NCBI GenBank assembly: GCA_910578785.1
Contig: CAJTSJ010000018.1
Coordinates: 1 to 60,030, forward strand
Source: an uncultured Muribaculum sp.
Lineage (GTDB): Bacteria > Bacteroidota > Bacteroidia > Bacteroidales > Muribaculaceae
Reading direction: 5' to 3'
Length of the DNA stretch: 60,030 bases
Positions 51,175 to 60,012 of this stretch are shown here, in pieces; the first letter of the stretch is position 1; the number at the start of each line of letters is the position of its first letter. A program made the position numbers and the translations under genes. A model generated the notes under the pieces. That model saw nothing but the letters and a program-made list of their open reading frames with translations, ran no database searches and had not been told where the DNA came from.

Positions 51175-51933
51175 TCATACGCCAAGAAGTTTGTTTATGA
51201 AGTATTGTTGGCCCTTTGTTGTCACTTTGGTCGTCGTTGTTGTTTTTATTTCTCCGTCGCTTCCGGATCTCAATCCTCTCTTTAGTTCAAAAAGGCCTTG
51301 TTCCACATACTGCTGATTGGGTATATTGCGCCGTTCGCCGTGACTGCCTAAATATCCGTTGTTCCGTAGCCATTCAAAGAGCCGATTTTGGCCAATTTCA
51401 TATCCGTTTTGTGTTAGAATCTTTGCAAGTTCTCCTATAAGGCAGGATGATTTGGAACCCATGATTGCGTTTGCAAAAATCACTTTGGGTGCGTTCGCTT
51501 CAATTTTCGCCTCGGCTATCTGGCGCAATTGTCGTTCCTCTTTGAGTGTCTGAAAGACCTTAATTGCGTTGTCGGGGTCGGCGAGAAGATTGTCAATTGT
51601 TTGCGGTGTGGCGTAGACCCCGTGCTTGCGGATTGAGGGGAGGACTTCATCGCATACCCAATCTTGGAACATTCCTGCTTCGGGGAGTTTGGACTTCATC
51701 ACCAAACGGTAAACATCACCTTCTTTGCCGAACTTGATTTGCTGAACACCTCCGTTTGTAGGGGTCGGTAAAATGGAGACCCCTTTGCAATGTGTTGATA
51801 CTGCGTCAGCGGGGCGAGAGTAGCCTAATGCTTTGGCAACATCGGCAAGGCAGAACATCGGTTCGCCGTTCCCTCCTATTGCAGTCCTTATCTCTCCGAA
51901 CTGCGGACTGCTGAAAATTTGAATGTTTGTCAT
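51175..51933 (-). CDS. Phage antirepressor (BRO-N plus KilAC)
   Basis: 252 residues. Residues about 10-110 are a BRO-N domain: GEPMFCLADVAKALGYSRPADAV and later AGMFQDWVCDEVLPSIRKHG. The middle is a Lys/Glu-rich coiled region. The C-terminal KilAC/ANT domain contains LAKILTQNGYEIGQNRLFEWLRNNGYLG. Such proteins bind a repressor or DNA to trigger the lytic cycle. It is the last of three leftward genes in a cassette that runs against the late transcription. Confidence 0.88.
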   Translation of the reverse strand: MTNIQIFSSPQFGEIRTAIGGNGEPMFCLADVAKALGYSRPADAVSTHCKGVSILPTPTNGGVQQIKFGKEGDVYRLVMKSKLPEAGMFQDWVCDEVLPSIRKHGVYATPQTIDNLLADPDNAIKVFQTLKEERQLRQIAEAKIEANAPKVIFANAIMGSKSSCLIGELAKILTQNGYEIGQNRLFEWLRNNGYLGSHGERRNIPNQQYVEQGLFELKRGLRSGSDGEIKTTTTTKVTTKGQQYFINKLLGV

Positions 51934-51938
51934 TGTGA

Positions 51939-52445
51939 TTATATTAATTTGTATGATTCTAACCAGCTATTAGCCTCTTCAGGTGTATAATCCTCCCGGA
52001 TACTGTTTTCCCTTACCCACGATTCGGACATAACATCGTCAACTAAGAATACTTCCTTCACCAGGGCTATAGGAATAGTAAATGTCACACGTCCCGGTCT
52101 ATACATAGTGATAGATACAGTCTGTTTCGATAGGTTCACCGATGTTAGGCACTTAGTGTATGCTCCCATCTGTGTATCCATTACAACCACCTGCCCAATG
52201 AAATTGCGCAGTGTTTTTAAATTTCTTCCTATTGCGCGGATTAAAAGATAAGAGTTGTCGTAAACCCTGAGTGGAGAGTCTGGCGAGTCCATGCAGTTTC
52301 CCCTGTTATGGCATACGAAATATCTATAACCCTCCTTTATTTTTGAACTCGGTATATTTACGCGCGTACCTGGCACTCGGATGTCACGAGCATATTTTGA
52401 GTCTTTACGTGGTTGTAGGGGCATCCAGTTTGAAAAATAGTTCAT
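51939..52445 (-). CDS. S24/LexA-like protein with Cys in the Ser position (tentative)
   Basis: 168 residues without a helix-turn-helix. The segment GNCMDSPDSPLRVYDNSYLLI (C51) lines up with the GDSMxxxIxDGDxxLV motif of S24 proteins, and AYTKCL (K98) with the catalytic Lys strand. The usual Ser nucleophile would be Cys here. Either it is an inactive or altered S24 fold, or the resemblance is by chance. The spacing of about 47 residues is slightly wide. It lies 5 bases upstream of the antirepressor gene and 23 after the DUF2693 gene, so it is in the same operon. Confidence 0.5.
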   Translation of the reverse strand: MNYFSNWMPLQPRKDSKYARDIRVPGTRVNIPSSKIKEGYRYFVCHNRGNCMDSPDSPLRVYDNSYLLIRAIGRNLKTLRNFIGQVVVMDTQMGAYTKCLTSVNLSKQTVSITMYRPGRVTFTIPIALVKEVFLVDDVMSESWVRENSIREDYTPEEANSWLESYKLI

Positions 52446-52468
52446 GTTTATTTTTTTTGAAGGTTATG

Positions 52469-52693
52469 CTATTTGGTTCCAATCTCGTCTATCAGGGTTC
52501 CGAATGCCTGACGTAGTGTGCCGTCTACCTTTTGAAAATAGAACTCTACGACACGCTTAGTTGGTTTTGTGCGCATCTTTATGTTAGTCCAGGCGCATTT
52601 CATCGTCTCGCTCATGGTGTAACAGTTCTTGCGTACAAACGGCCATGTAAGACTCATAATCCCATTCAGTTGGCTTTTTCTTTCTTTACTCAT
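52469..52693 (-). CDS. SH3-like barrel protein (DUF2693 type), copy 2
   Basis: 74 residues. It is a clear relative of the protein at 39544-39879: MSKERKSQLNGIMSLTWPF against MSNERKSMLASVFALAWQF, then MKCAWTNIKM against LKCAWANVKL, and FYFQKVDGTLRQAFGTL against FYYRKVNGEIREAYGTL. It lacks the last 35 residues of copy 1. It is first in the leftward operon, behind a consensus promoter. A regulatory or anti-host role is possible. Confidence 0.72.
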   Translation of the reverse strand: MSKERKSQLNGIMSLTWPFVRKNCYTMSETMKCAWTNIKMRTKPTKRVVEFYFQKVDGTLRQAFGTLIDEIGTK

Positions 52694-52736
52694 AGTTGTA
52701 GTGGTTTAGTTTTATTATGGTTTAATTTTGATACTG

Positions 52737-52768
52737 CAAATTTAATCATAATAAAATTACCTATCAAA
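52737..52768 (-). promoter_or_regulatory. Promoter of the leftward cassette operon
   Basis: Minus-strand TTTG (52768-52765) and TAAATTTG (52744-52737) are 20 bases apart, a full consensus match about 44 bases before the DUF2693 gene. Confidence 0.78.
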
Positions 52769-52815
52769 TTTTAGAGCAAAAAAAATAAATTGAACTTAAA
52801 TTTTTTCTACGTATG

Positions 52816-52846
52816 TTTTATTTAAATTAAATTTCATTTATCTTTG
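52816..52846 (+). promoter_or_regulatory. Promoter of the rightward XRE gene
   Basis: TATCTTTG (52839-52846) is a perfect -7 box. TTTT/TTTA at 52816-52820 is a weak -33 at 18-19 bases. It faces the leftward promoter across about 70 very AT-rich bases. Confidence 0.62.
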
Positions 52847-52878
52847 TAGCTGAAAATCAACTTTAATCATACTTAAAG

Positions 52879-53142
52879 ATGTTAAGAGTAAAGGAAATAT
52901 TAAAAGCCAAAGGGATGACAGCTAAAGAGCTGGCTAAACTCCTGAATGTGTCAGAGGGTTCCCTATCCCTCACTATTAAAGACGGGGCTAACCCATCTGT
53001 GCAAACCCTTGAAAAGATAGCCACCGCTTTAGGCGTGCCGGTTGCTGAGCTGTTTGAAACGCCCAAAGATGGCGTTATCACTTGTCCCCATTGCGGGAAG
53101 CGAATCAACATCGAAGTCAAATCTGATATCGCACAGAAGTAA
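52879..53142 (+). CDS. Second XRE regulator with CxxC tail
   Basis: 87 residues. The helix-turn-helix covers about residues 5-58 (MTAKELAKLLNVSEGSLSLTI, then LEKIATALGVPVAELF). The tail holds CPHCGK (C69, C72), half of a zinc ribbon; a dimer could supply the rest. It is divergent from the antirepressor operon, which it presumably controls. This gives the prophage a second repressor locus, inside its tail genes. Confidence 0.85.
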   Translation: MLRVKEILKAKGMTAKELAKLLNVSEGSLSLTIKDGANPSVQTLEKIATALGVPVAELFETPKDGVITCPHCGKRINIEVKSDIAQK

Positions 53143-53260
53143 ATAAGATTACCGTCAAATGGCCGTTATGGAATTTTACGCGTATGTGGCGCATAAGGCT
53201 TTCTAATATGGCAGATTCGATAAAATTGCAAATAAATTAATTATACTAATTAAAATTACT

Positions 53261-54223
53261 ATGAAGCTATTCCTGTATTTTACATTGGTCATTATTTCCC
53301 CGCTTATGGGATTCGGACAAATTACCATTATGGAACCAATTACAAACTCGCCAGTTGCTACTGCGGTTGCATATGACAGCCTTACCAATATGTGTCCTCA
53401 GAAATATGGCGACGAATACACCTTCCATCATTTGATTGGGCAAACTCTCATGTATTGCGGAAATCCATATTCATCTGTATCTCGAACAAAAGGATTGAAT
53501 ATAGGAGATTATTTCGAGGTTACCGGAGTACTTCCTGATGTACCGGCCAAAGGATGGTATAAACGTTTCTCTTTCAGGAACACAGAAACCGGAGAAGAGG
53601 GAGAAGAGGACGAGGGCGATGCATCTTATAAGGACTATAATTTCAAATGGCTGGTCGTGGGTCATTTTGAGAAAATTAAATCTCTTTACGTCGGAAAGGA
53701 ATTTATATTGTTAGATGCGAGAAAGGACGTCCTTTACAAGGAGAACTGTCTGATAAATGCAGAAACCGATGCAGTGGCGGAAGGGATTGAGGCCAAATCG
53801 ATATGGAGATGCACAGATGTCCAGGCCAAACTCCGACGAGAGGATGACCATATGAGGATTGACGATAGAAGTCCGGTGGTTTTGTTTTTTGAGAATGAAA
53901 AATACGGCAAATTTTACTGTTATTTTGAGCGGAGGCAAAGTGTGCTAAATAACGGGTTGGTTTGTAATCGTTTTTTGCCTAAATCTGAATATGACGGCAA
54001 AAAGATCAGCTTGATAAAAAAGTACGGAGAATCCAACGCAGAGCTAATATTGGATAAAAAAGTCAAAATTGGTATGACGGCAGGCATGTGCTTTGAGGCA
54101 TGGGGTGAACCAAGTGCTATAAATACGATTACAGGGGGAAGTGGACAAATGGAACAATGGGTATACGATTATAATTGCTGTCTGTATTTTAAAAATGGAG
54201 TTTTAACAGATATCCAAAACTAA
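53261..54223 (+). CDS. Secreted protein with BamE-like C-terminus
   Basis: 320 residues with a signal peptide (MKLFLYFTLVIISPLMGFGQ). The middle is strand-rich with two acidic patches (GEEGEEDEGD). The last 55 residues, KVKIGMTAGMCFEAWGEPS to YFKNGVLTDIQN, match the SmpA/BamE-like pattern of lGMs..evv..lG.P and lyFknG.l..iq. AT-rich, no phage structural function, and exported: probably a lysogenic-conversion (moron) gene expressed by the host. Real role unknown. A second small ORF starts at its stop codon. Confidence 0.72.
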   Translation: MKLFLYFTLVIISPLMGFGQITIMEPITNSPVATAVAYDSLTNMCPQKYGDEYTFHHLIGQTLMYCGNPYSSVSRTKGLNIGDYFEVTGVLPDVPAKGWYKRFSFRNTETGEEGEEDEGDASYKDYNFKWLVVGHFEKIKSLYVGKEFILLDARKDVLYKENCLINAETDAVAEGIEAKSIWRCTDVQAKLRREDDHMRIDDRSPVVLFFENEKYGKFYCYFERRQSVLNNGLVCNRFLPKSEYDGKKISLIKKYGESNAELILDKKVKIGMTAGMCFEAWGEPSAINTITGGSGQMEQWVYDYNCCLYFKNGVLTDIQN

Positions 54224-54413
54224 TGTATAGAAACGATATTATAAATGAACTGCACTCATTCCTCTTAGAGAATACCCCCCCGGATATGATGAGATTGACG
54301 ATTTAGCATATCAATTAGTGAATGAGATTAATAGCATGGTTGATGATGCGTTATTGCAAGAAATTATTGCACCTATAGATAATAATGGCACATTTTTTAT
54401 GCAAAAATTATAA
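54223..54413 (+). pseudogene. Small ORF interrupted at a C7 tract
   Basis: ATG 54223 overlaps the stop of the secreted-protein gene (TAATG). The frame runs MYRNDIINELHSFLLEN and then, after seven C (54275-54281), hits TAG at 54304. In the next frame a protein-like sequence continues (GYDEIDDLAYQLVNEINSM...) to TAA at 54411-54413. One extra C would join the two into a 63-residue acidic protein. It is either a frameshift mutation, a sequencing error, or a phase-variable switch. Confidence 0.65.
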
Positions 54414-54455
54414 TACCGGCTACGCTACATGTCGGGAGTAAGCGAAATCGCAGTC

Positions 54456-54492
54456 AAATCCGTGACCTTCTTCAAAGTGTCACGGATTTTTT
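54456..54492 (+). terminator. Terminator at the right edge of the cassette
   Basis: AAATCCGTGAC (54456-54466) pairs perfectly with GTCACGGATTT (54479-54489), and the T run continues to 54492. It shares the CGTGACC...TTCAAA...GTCACG pattern with hairpins at 39872 and 46135. Confidence 0.8.
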
Positions 54493-54543
54493 ACTTCTGA
54501 ATTGTCCTGAATAATTGAGTTGTCCGATATTTGCATAAAAAAG

Positions 54544-54942
54544 ATGCGAGTATTTGTTGATTTGTCGGGAGTGGATGCCATGTTGGGTGACGTGGATAAA
54601 GCCGTGCGTGAAGCAAGAATGCGTGCCGGACGTGACGCCATCGAGCATGCCAAGGAACATGGCGACTACAAGAATCATTCTTTCAATTTGCGCAATGCGA
54701 ATGGATTCTGTATAGTTGAAAATGGACAAGTCGTGGCAATTGAGGTGGATAACGACGGTGTTCATCCTGATGCGATGGAATGTACAAGAAATTTTTTGCT
54801 CTATTCTGACAAGGGCAGCGACGGCCTTTATCTAAGCAACGGAATGCATTACGCGGGATATGTCGAGGCCAAAGATTATCGCGTAATATCGGACGCGGCA
54901 GAACTTGCGTCGGAGAGGATTAGGAAATATTTAAATATTTGA
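54544..54942 (+). CDS. HK97 gp10-like component, copy 2
   Basis: 132 residues from ATG 54544; the upstream TTG at 54520 is less likely. Homologous to the product of 49192-49515: DAIEHAKEHGDYKNHSFNLRNAN against NAVKYAEEHGDYQDHTLTLRTSN, and YVEAKDYRVISDAAELA against NVESKGYDVLSGAALSA. It has an additional stretch in the middle (NFLLYSDKGSDGLYL). A copy directly before the tape measure is not the usual place. It probably came in with the neighbouring DNA. Confidence 0.72.
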   Translation: MRVFVDLSGVDAMLGDVDKAVREARMRAGRDAIEHAKEHGDYKNHSFNLRNANGFCIVENGQVVAIEVDNDGVHPDAMECTRNFLLYSDKGSDGLYLSNGMHYAGYVEAKDYRVISDAAELASERIRKYLNI

Positions 54943-54945
54943 TAT

Positions 54946-57900
54946 ATGGCGGCAATATTGATTAGCGTAAAAGAGGATATTCAGGAAATAGACAGACTCC
55001 GAAAAAAAATGGAGGAATTAAAAAAGAGCATGATTTCGCTACCTCGGGATGCGCAGAAGGAGATGAGGGCGCTTGAAAAGGAACTTAAATCTGTAAAAAA
55101 CAGTTATAACGAACTTATCGAAGTGTCTTTGAAAGCGCTTAATGTGGCTTTGGCTAAGAATGAAGCCATAAAAAAATCCACACAGGAGATTATCAGGCTT
55201 CAGGACGAAACTGTCAAATCCGGGAAGTCCGGAGTGTCATCATCCGGTTCCGGGATTCAGAATGACACAAAAAAGCTCACTACGGCAGTTAGGGAGCAAG
55301 CAGATGCATATAAATACTTGAAGCGTGATTTTGACGATTATATGGGTTCTGTAGAACGTAAAATAATCGCGCTTAACAAGGCTAAAGAACAAATAAAAAA
55401 ATGGCAATCCGAGATAAAAAAGCTTGAATCCCTTCCTGACAACAGCAGAAACCGCTCTTATATCACCGAATTTACTAAAGATGTCGAACGTAGCAAATTG
55501 GAAGTACGTAGATTAAAGCGTGAGATTGCGGCATCTATTCAGTTTGAATCATCAGTACCTGATTCCATGAAAGCCATTTCGCAGTCGTTAGGAATGATGC
55601 GGGAATTTTATCGTGGGCTGTCTGCGGAAGAGCGAGGGTCCGTTTTTGGGATGGAGCTGAGCGCATCCATAGAACAGGCCGATGCAAAGATAAAGGAGCT
55701 TGACGCATCAATCGGTAATCACCAGAGAAACGTTGGGAATTACGCGCTCGGACTTAAGACTGTGCGTGCCGAACAAAGAGGATTGGTGGAGGAAATAGCA
55801 GGACTGACCATCGCATATAGAAATATGACCGAGGCGGAAAAGCAGTCTGCCTCAGGTTCTGAACTCCGAGACAAAATAAATGAGTTGACAGAGAAAGCCG
55901 CCATGCTAAAAGACGCGATGGCAGACACAAACCGGGCGATAGCATCCCGGGCAAACGATACAATGTCGTTTGTTGCAATAAGCGATGGGATACAGATGAT
56001 TATATCCGGATTCGGAGTAGCCACGGGCGCGGCGCAATTATTAGGGATAACAGAGGAGGACCTTGTTGAAGTGCAGACAAAGCTCCAGGCTGCGCTTGTT
56101 GCAAGTAATTCTGTACGCTCAATACAAAACACTCTTCAAAAGGAGAGTGCGCTAATGCAGGGGGTGTCGATAATACAAACAAAGGCGGCGACTGCGGCAG
56201 AAAATGTTAAGACCGCGGCAATAGGAAGAGGGCTTATAGCCACCAAAGCGGCTACTATAGCGCAAGGAGCGTTGAATTTAGTTGCAAACGCTAACCCATA
56301 CGTATTATTGGCTACGGCAATTGTCTCAGTCGTAGGCGCATTGTGGGCTTTTAAGGAAGGGGCATCAGAAGCCGAAAAGCAGTCCCGCATCATAAAAGAT
56401 ACAAGTGCGCAGATATCTGCCGAATATTACAGGGAGACAACTAATCTTGATAATCTAAGAATTGCAATAGAAAATGCAGAAAAAGGGTCAAAACAGTGGT
56501 TCCAAATCAAAAATGCCATTGTAAGCCAGTATGGCCAATTCATGGAGGGGCTTGACTCTGAAATAATAAAGGTAGGAGATTTGTCATCAACCTATGACCG
56601 GCTTTCGGATGCAGTCAGGCGATCAATCGCCGCGCGTCAATTGTCGAAGTTTCGGAAAGAATATGTAGAACCCGCCGAGGACAGGGCTACAGAAATATTA
56701 ATGGACGTGTCAAATTCTCTCAATATGCCTTTAAAGAGTAAAGATGGGAGACATGTGCTTCCTGATGAATTCAAGGAGATTCTTCAGAAAAACCTTGCCA
56801 ATGCTATATTTCGCAATGATGAAAAAGCCCTTGAGGTGGAACTGAAAAAAATTGGGAATATCGGAAATTTGTCTATAGACTTTAAAAAGAGACTTATTGG
56901 CAAGATTAGACAAGGATTTAAAGGTGTTGCAAATTCAAATGTTGCTGTTTCACGCGTAGCCGAGGCGCTGGGCTTTGATATCGATGAGTTGAAAAATCCC
57001 GTTGATAGTTCGGAGTATCAAGTCCATACAGACGAATTGGAGCTGGCATCTAGAATCAAAGAGTTGGAACAAAGATTGCATTCACTTTCCGAAAAAGACA
57101 GGAACGGCAAACCGGGAGCCGCGATTAAAGCTGAAAAACGACAATTGGAGGCGAGATATAGAAAAATGAATGACTTCGGAGAATCTGTCAACTCAAACCC
57201 TGCCAACTCAAACCCTGCCAACAACAGAGAACAAATACTCTCCAGGATTGCAGAACTCAGAGCAAAAAACCAAAAGGAAATCTCCAGATGGCTCAAAGAT
57301 GCGGGTTTTGAAAGCAGGCAAGCCGAGATAGACACCGACCTGAAAGGTGCAGAAAAGAAACTCAAGCAGATGGATCTCGACCACGATAAAGAACTGGATG
57401 CAATCAAGCGTGAAAAGGAGGACCTCATAGCCGCGCATGTAGAAAAGGCGCGGGAAATCCATGAGGCTCAGGAGCGGGCCAATGCGGAGGGTAACGCTTC
57501 ATACAAAAAGAAAGCATTCAATCCTAATGATGTCGCCCTTTCCAACAAAGAGCTTGATGTGTTTAAAGAGAAGGCCGAAAGAGCCGATGCGAAATACAAG
57601 GCCCGTAAAGCCCAACAGCAGGCCGAGCGCAAAAAAGCATGGCAGAAATACTTTATCGAGTACGGCAACTATCAGCAACGGCGCAAAAGCCTCATAGAGA
57701 AATACGATGACGAACTGTCCGAGCTTGAACGGGATTCCCCGGAATTCATGGCTAAGACGAAGGAAAAGGAATCATCGCTTAACGCACTCGACGAGAAGTT
57801 CGGTGTGTCGGTCAAGGCCATGGCCGACCTGTTCGAGGACGCTTCCGGCAAAAGCATCGCGGAAATACAGCGCATAATCGACAAGTACGAAACCCTGGTC

Positions 57901-59538
57901 AAATTCATGTCCGGGTCGGCGCTTCCTGACGGAAGCATGGTTGCAAGGGATGAGATTCTTTCTCTCGGATTTACCGACATAGATCTGGAGAAGATTGAAA
58001 GCGGCGATGTTTCCATAAAGGAGCTTACGGATGCATTGACGAGCCTTAAAGGCGTTTTGTCTGACGCTTCGCCGTGGCAGTCGTTCAAAAGCGGAATCGA
58101 AAAGGGTGTGGCCAAGATAAAGCTGGCCAAATCGGACTCGGCCAGCTTCGGAACGGGACTCATGGAAATCGGAAATTCTGTAGCGGAGTTTGCTCCGCAA
58201 CTGCTTCAGTTCGGGCAGTCCATAAATACCATATTCGGCGGAGGACTTGCCGGAGAGATAGAGGCCGTTACCGGAGCCCTGGGAGGGTTGGGGGTTACCG
58301 CTTCCGGCGTGGGGCAGATAATGTCCGGAGACATCGTTGGAGGAGCCATGTCGGCGGTGAACGGCATAGCGCAGATGACGGGTGCCATTGAGGGTCTTTT
58401 CGGCGCAGATTACTCGCAGTATAACCACATGGTCGAAGAATACAACCGTCTGAACGATGTCTGGGACAGGCTTATCGACAAAAAACGCGAATACATCGAT
58501 ATTTCATACGGCGACGAGGCGCGCCAGGTCGGCAAGGAGACGGAGGAACTTCTTAATAGAAAGATGGACAGCAATGTCGTATTAGGTAAGGAGCGCCTGA
58601 ACAGTGGTGCATCCGCCGGGTCGCATTCCATAGGTGTGCGCCAGCGCAACGGCATGTCCGCACAAGGATGGGATGAGTTGCGCAGTGCGTCAAGAACCAT
58701 AGGTTTTGATTACGATTCAGTCGCCGGTGCGCGAATGGCCGGTCTATTTGACCTTTCTGCGGAACAGCTTACACGGCTACAGGAGGAAGCCCCTACGTTC
58801 TGGGCTAAACTTGACGATCAGGTGCGCGGCTATCTGCAAAACATAATCGACTGTAATGATGAGATTGAGGACATGAAAGACAGGATAGCCGAGACATTTA
58901 CGGGCATTTCGTTCGATGGATTTTATGATAACTTTGTATCAATGTTGATGGACATGGGCAGTTCTACAGATGATTTTATCGACAACTTCAATGAAAACAT
59001 CAAAAAATCCATGCTCTCAAACTTGATTGCGACAAAGTACCGAGACGAGCTGAAAAAACTTTATGACTCTTGGGTGGACATGTCGGATTCAGATAAGGAC
59101 GGCGAGTTCGATCTTGAAGAAGACGAAGTGGAGAAACTACGGAATGAAGAGAAGGATTTAATCAATCGCATGATTGCCGAGAGAAACGCAATGGCTTCCG
59201 CTTTCGGATGGGATTCATCCGCCTATTCGCAGGAGGCCACCCACGGCTACACTACGCAACTGTCGGAAGACACCGGAAGCGAGATTGTGGGCCGCGCAAC
59301 GGCACTGTATGAGTCTGCCCTGCGCCGTGAAGGCATAACCGAGCTTACCAACCAGACGCTTCAGGAGATGCTGGAGCGTCAGCGCGACAACTATACCGTG
59401 GCATCGGACGCACGGCAGATACTCGCAGAAAGCTTTCTCGAACTGGTCGAAATCAGACAGAACACCGGGGCGGTGGTGCAACCGATAAAGGAGATTAACG
59501 AAAAACTCGATAAAATAGAACGAAACACAAGGGATTGA
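54946..59538 (+). CDS. Tail tape-measure protein
   Basis: 1530 residues, which would set a long tail. It begins with long coiled-coil stretches (KEDIQEIDRLRKKMEELKKS), has a hydrophobic, membrane-like region near residues 430-470 (NPYVLLATAIVSVVGALWAF), more coiled coil and Gly/Ala-rich hydrophobic segments near 1090-1145. A 15-base tandem repeat at 57190-57219 gives NSNPANSNPAN. The first part of the gene (to about 57.4 kb) is visibly more AT-rich than the last. The stop overlaps the sequence before the next gene's ATG. Confidence 0.9.
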   Translation: MAAILISVKEDIQEIDRLRKKMEELKKSMISLPRDAQKEMRALEKELKSVKNSYNELIEVSLKALNVALAKNEAIKKSTQEIIRLQDETVKSGKSGVSSSGSGIQNDTKKLTTAVREQADAYKYLKRDFDDYMGSVERKIIALNKAKEQIKKWQSEIKKLESLPDNSRNRSYITEFTKDVERSKLEVRRLKREIAASIQFESSVPDSMKAISQSLGMMREFYRGLSAEERGSVFGMELSASIEQADAKIKELDASIGNHQRNVGNYALGLKTVRAEQRGLVEEIAGLTIAYRNMTEAEKQSASGSELRDKINELTEKAAMLKDAMADTNRAIASRANDTMSFVAISDGIQMIISGFGVATGAAQLLGITEEDLVEVQTKLQAALVASNSVRSIQNTLQKESALMQGVSIIQTKAATAAENVKTAAIGRGLIATKAATIAQGALNLVANANPYVLLATAIVSVVGALWAFKEGASEAEKQSRIIKDTSAQISAEYYRETTNLDNLRIAIENAEKGSKQWFQIKNAIVSQYGQFMEGLDSEIIKVGDLSSTYDRLSDAVRRSIAARQLSKFRKEYVEPAEDRATEILMDVSNSLNMPLKSKDGRHVLPDEFKEILQKNLANAIFRNDEKALEVELKKIGNIGNLSIDFKKRLIGKIRQGFKGVANSNVAVSRVAEALGFDIDELKNPVDSSEYQVHTDELELASRIKELEQRLHSLSEKDRNGKPGAAIKAEKRQLEARYRKMNDFGESVNSNPANSNPANNREQILSRIAELRAKNQKEISRWLKDAGFESRQAEIDTDLKGAEKKLKQMDLDHDKELDAIKREKEDLIAAHVEKAREIHEAQERANAEGNASYKKKAFNPNDVALSNKELDVFKEKAERADAKYKARKAQQQAERKKAWQKYFIEYGNYQQRRKSLIEKYDDELSELERDSPEFMAKTKEKESSLNALDEKFGVSVKAMADLFEDASGKSIAEIQRIIDKYETLVKFMSGSALPDGSMVARDEILSLGFTDIDLEKIESGDVSIKELTDALTSLKGVLSDASPWQSFKSGIEKGVAKIKLAKSDSASFGTGLMEIGNSVAEFAPQLLQFGQSINTIFGGGLAGEIEAVTGALGGLGVTASGVGQIMSGDIVGGAMSAVNGIAQMTGAIEGLFGADYSQYNHMVEEYNRLNDVWDRLIDKKREYIDISYGDEARQVGKETEELLNRKMDSNVVLGKERLNSGASAGSHSIGVRQRNGMSAQGWDELRSASRTIGFDYDSVAGARMAGLFDLSAEQLTRLQEEAPTFWAKLDDQVRGYLQNIIDCNDEIEDMKDRIAETFTGISFDGFYDNFVSMLMDMGSSTDDFIDNFNENIKKSMLSNLIATKYRDELKKLYDSWVDMSDSDKDGEFDLEEDEVEKLRNEEKDLINRMIAERNAMASAFGWDSSAYSQEATHGYTTQLSEDTGSEIVGRATALYESALRREGITELTNQTLQEMLERQRDNYTVASDARQILAESFLELVEIRQNTGAVVQPIKEINEKLDKIERNTRD

Positions 59539-59540
59539 CC

Positions 59541-59957
59541 ATGGCGGAATTATTGATAAACGGAAAGGACGCGCTCGCTGTATACGGGGCGCGGATGGGC
59601 GATAAGTTCCTGTCGGCGCTTGACATGCCCGCGCCTATGAAGGAGTATGTGGAAAACTCGTCGAGGCTCGAAGACGGCAAAAGGGTAAACACTTCGGTCG
59701 CCCGCGTGGACGCTCGGCAGGTGACGCTCGAATTTACATTGCTCGGCGACACCCCTGCCGACCTCGACGGCAAAAGGAGGGCGTTTCTGGAGATGCTGTA
59801 CGCGGGGCGCGTCGACATTAAAGTGCCGGAGTACAGCGCCGATACGTTTAAATTGGTATACAAGTCATGCACATCGCCATACGGCTTGTCCAGAAACAGG
59901 CGATTCTATAGAATATCAGTCAAGTTCGAGGAACCGAATCCGAGAGACCGGACGTAA
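59541..59957 (+). CDS. Distal-tail-like protein (N-terminal type)
   Basis: 138 residues from ATG 59541. The pattern ELLINGKDALAVYGARM, then VTLEFTLLGDTPADLDGKRRAFLEML and FKLVYKSC with a final RRFYRISVKFEEP is typical of short Dit-like baseplate hub proteins in Bacteroides siphophages. Position directly after the tape measure supports it. It would form the ring at the tail tip. Confidence 0.65.
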   Translation: MAELLINGKDALAVYGARMGDKFLSALDMPAPMKEYVENSSRLEDGKRVNTSVARVDARQVTLEFTLLGDTPADLDGKRRAFLEMLYAGRVDIKVPEYSADTFKLVYKSCTSPYGLSRNRRFYRISVKFEEPNPRDRT

Positions 59958-60012
59958 ACTGATGCTTTATATTTTGTGTACTTTCAAAATCGAAGTGCAA
60001 AAATTTCGATGA

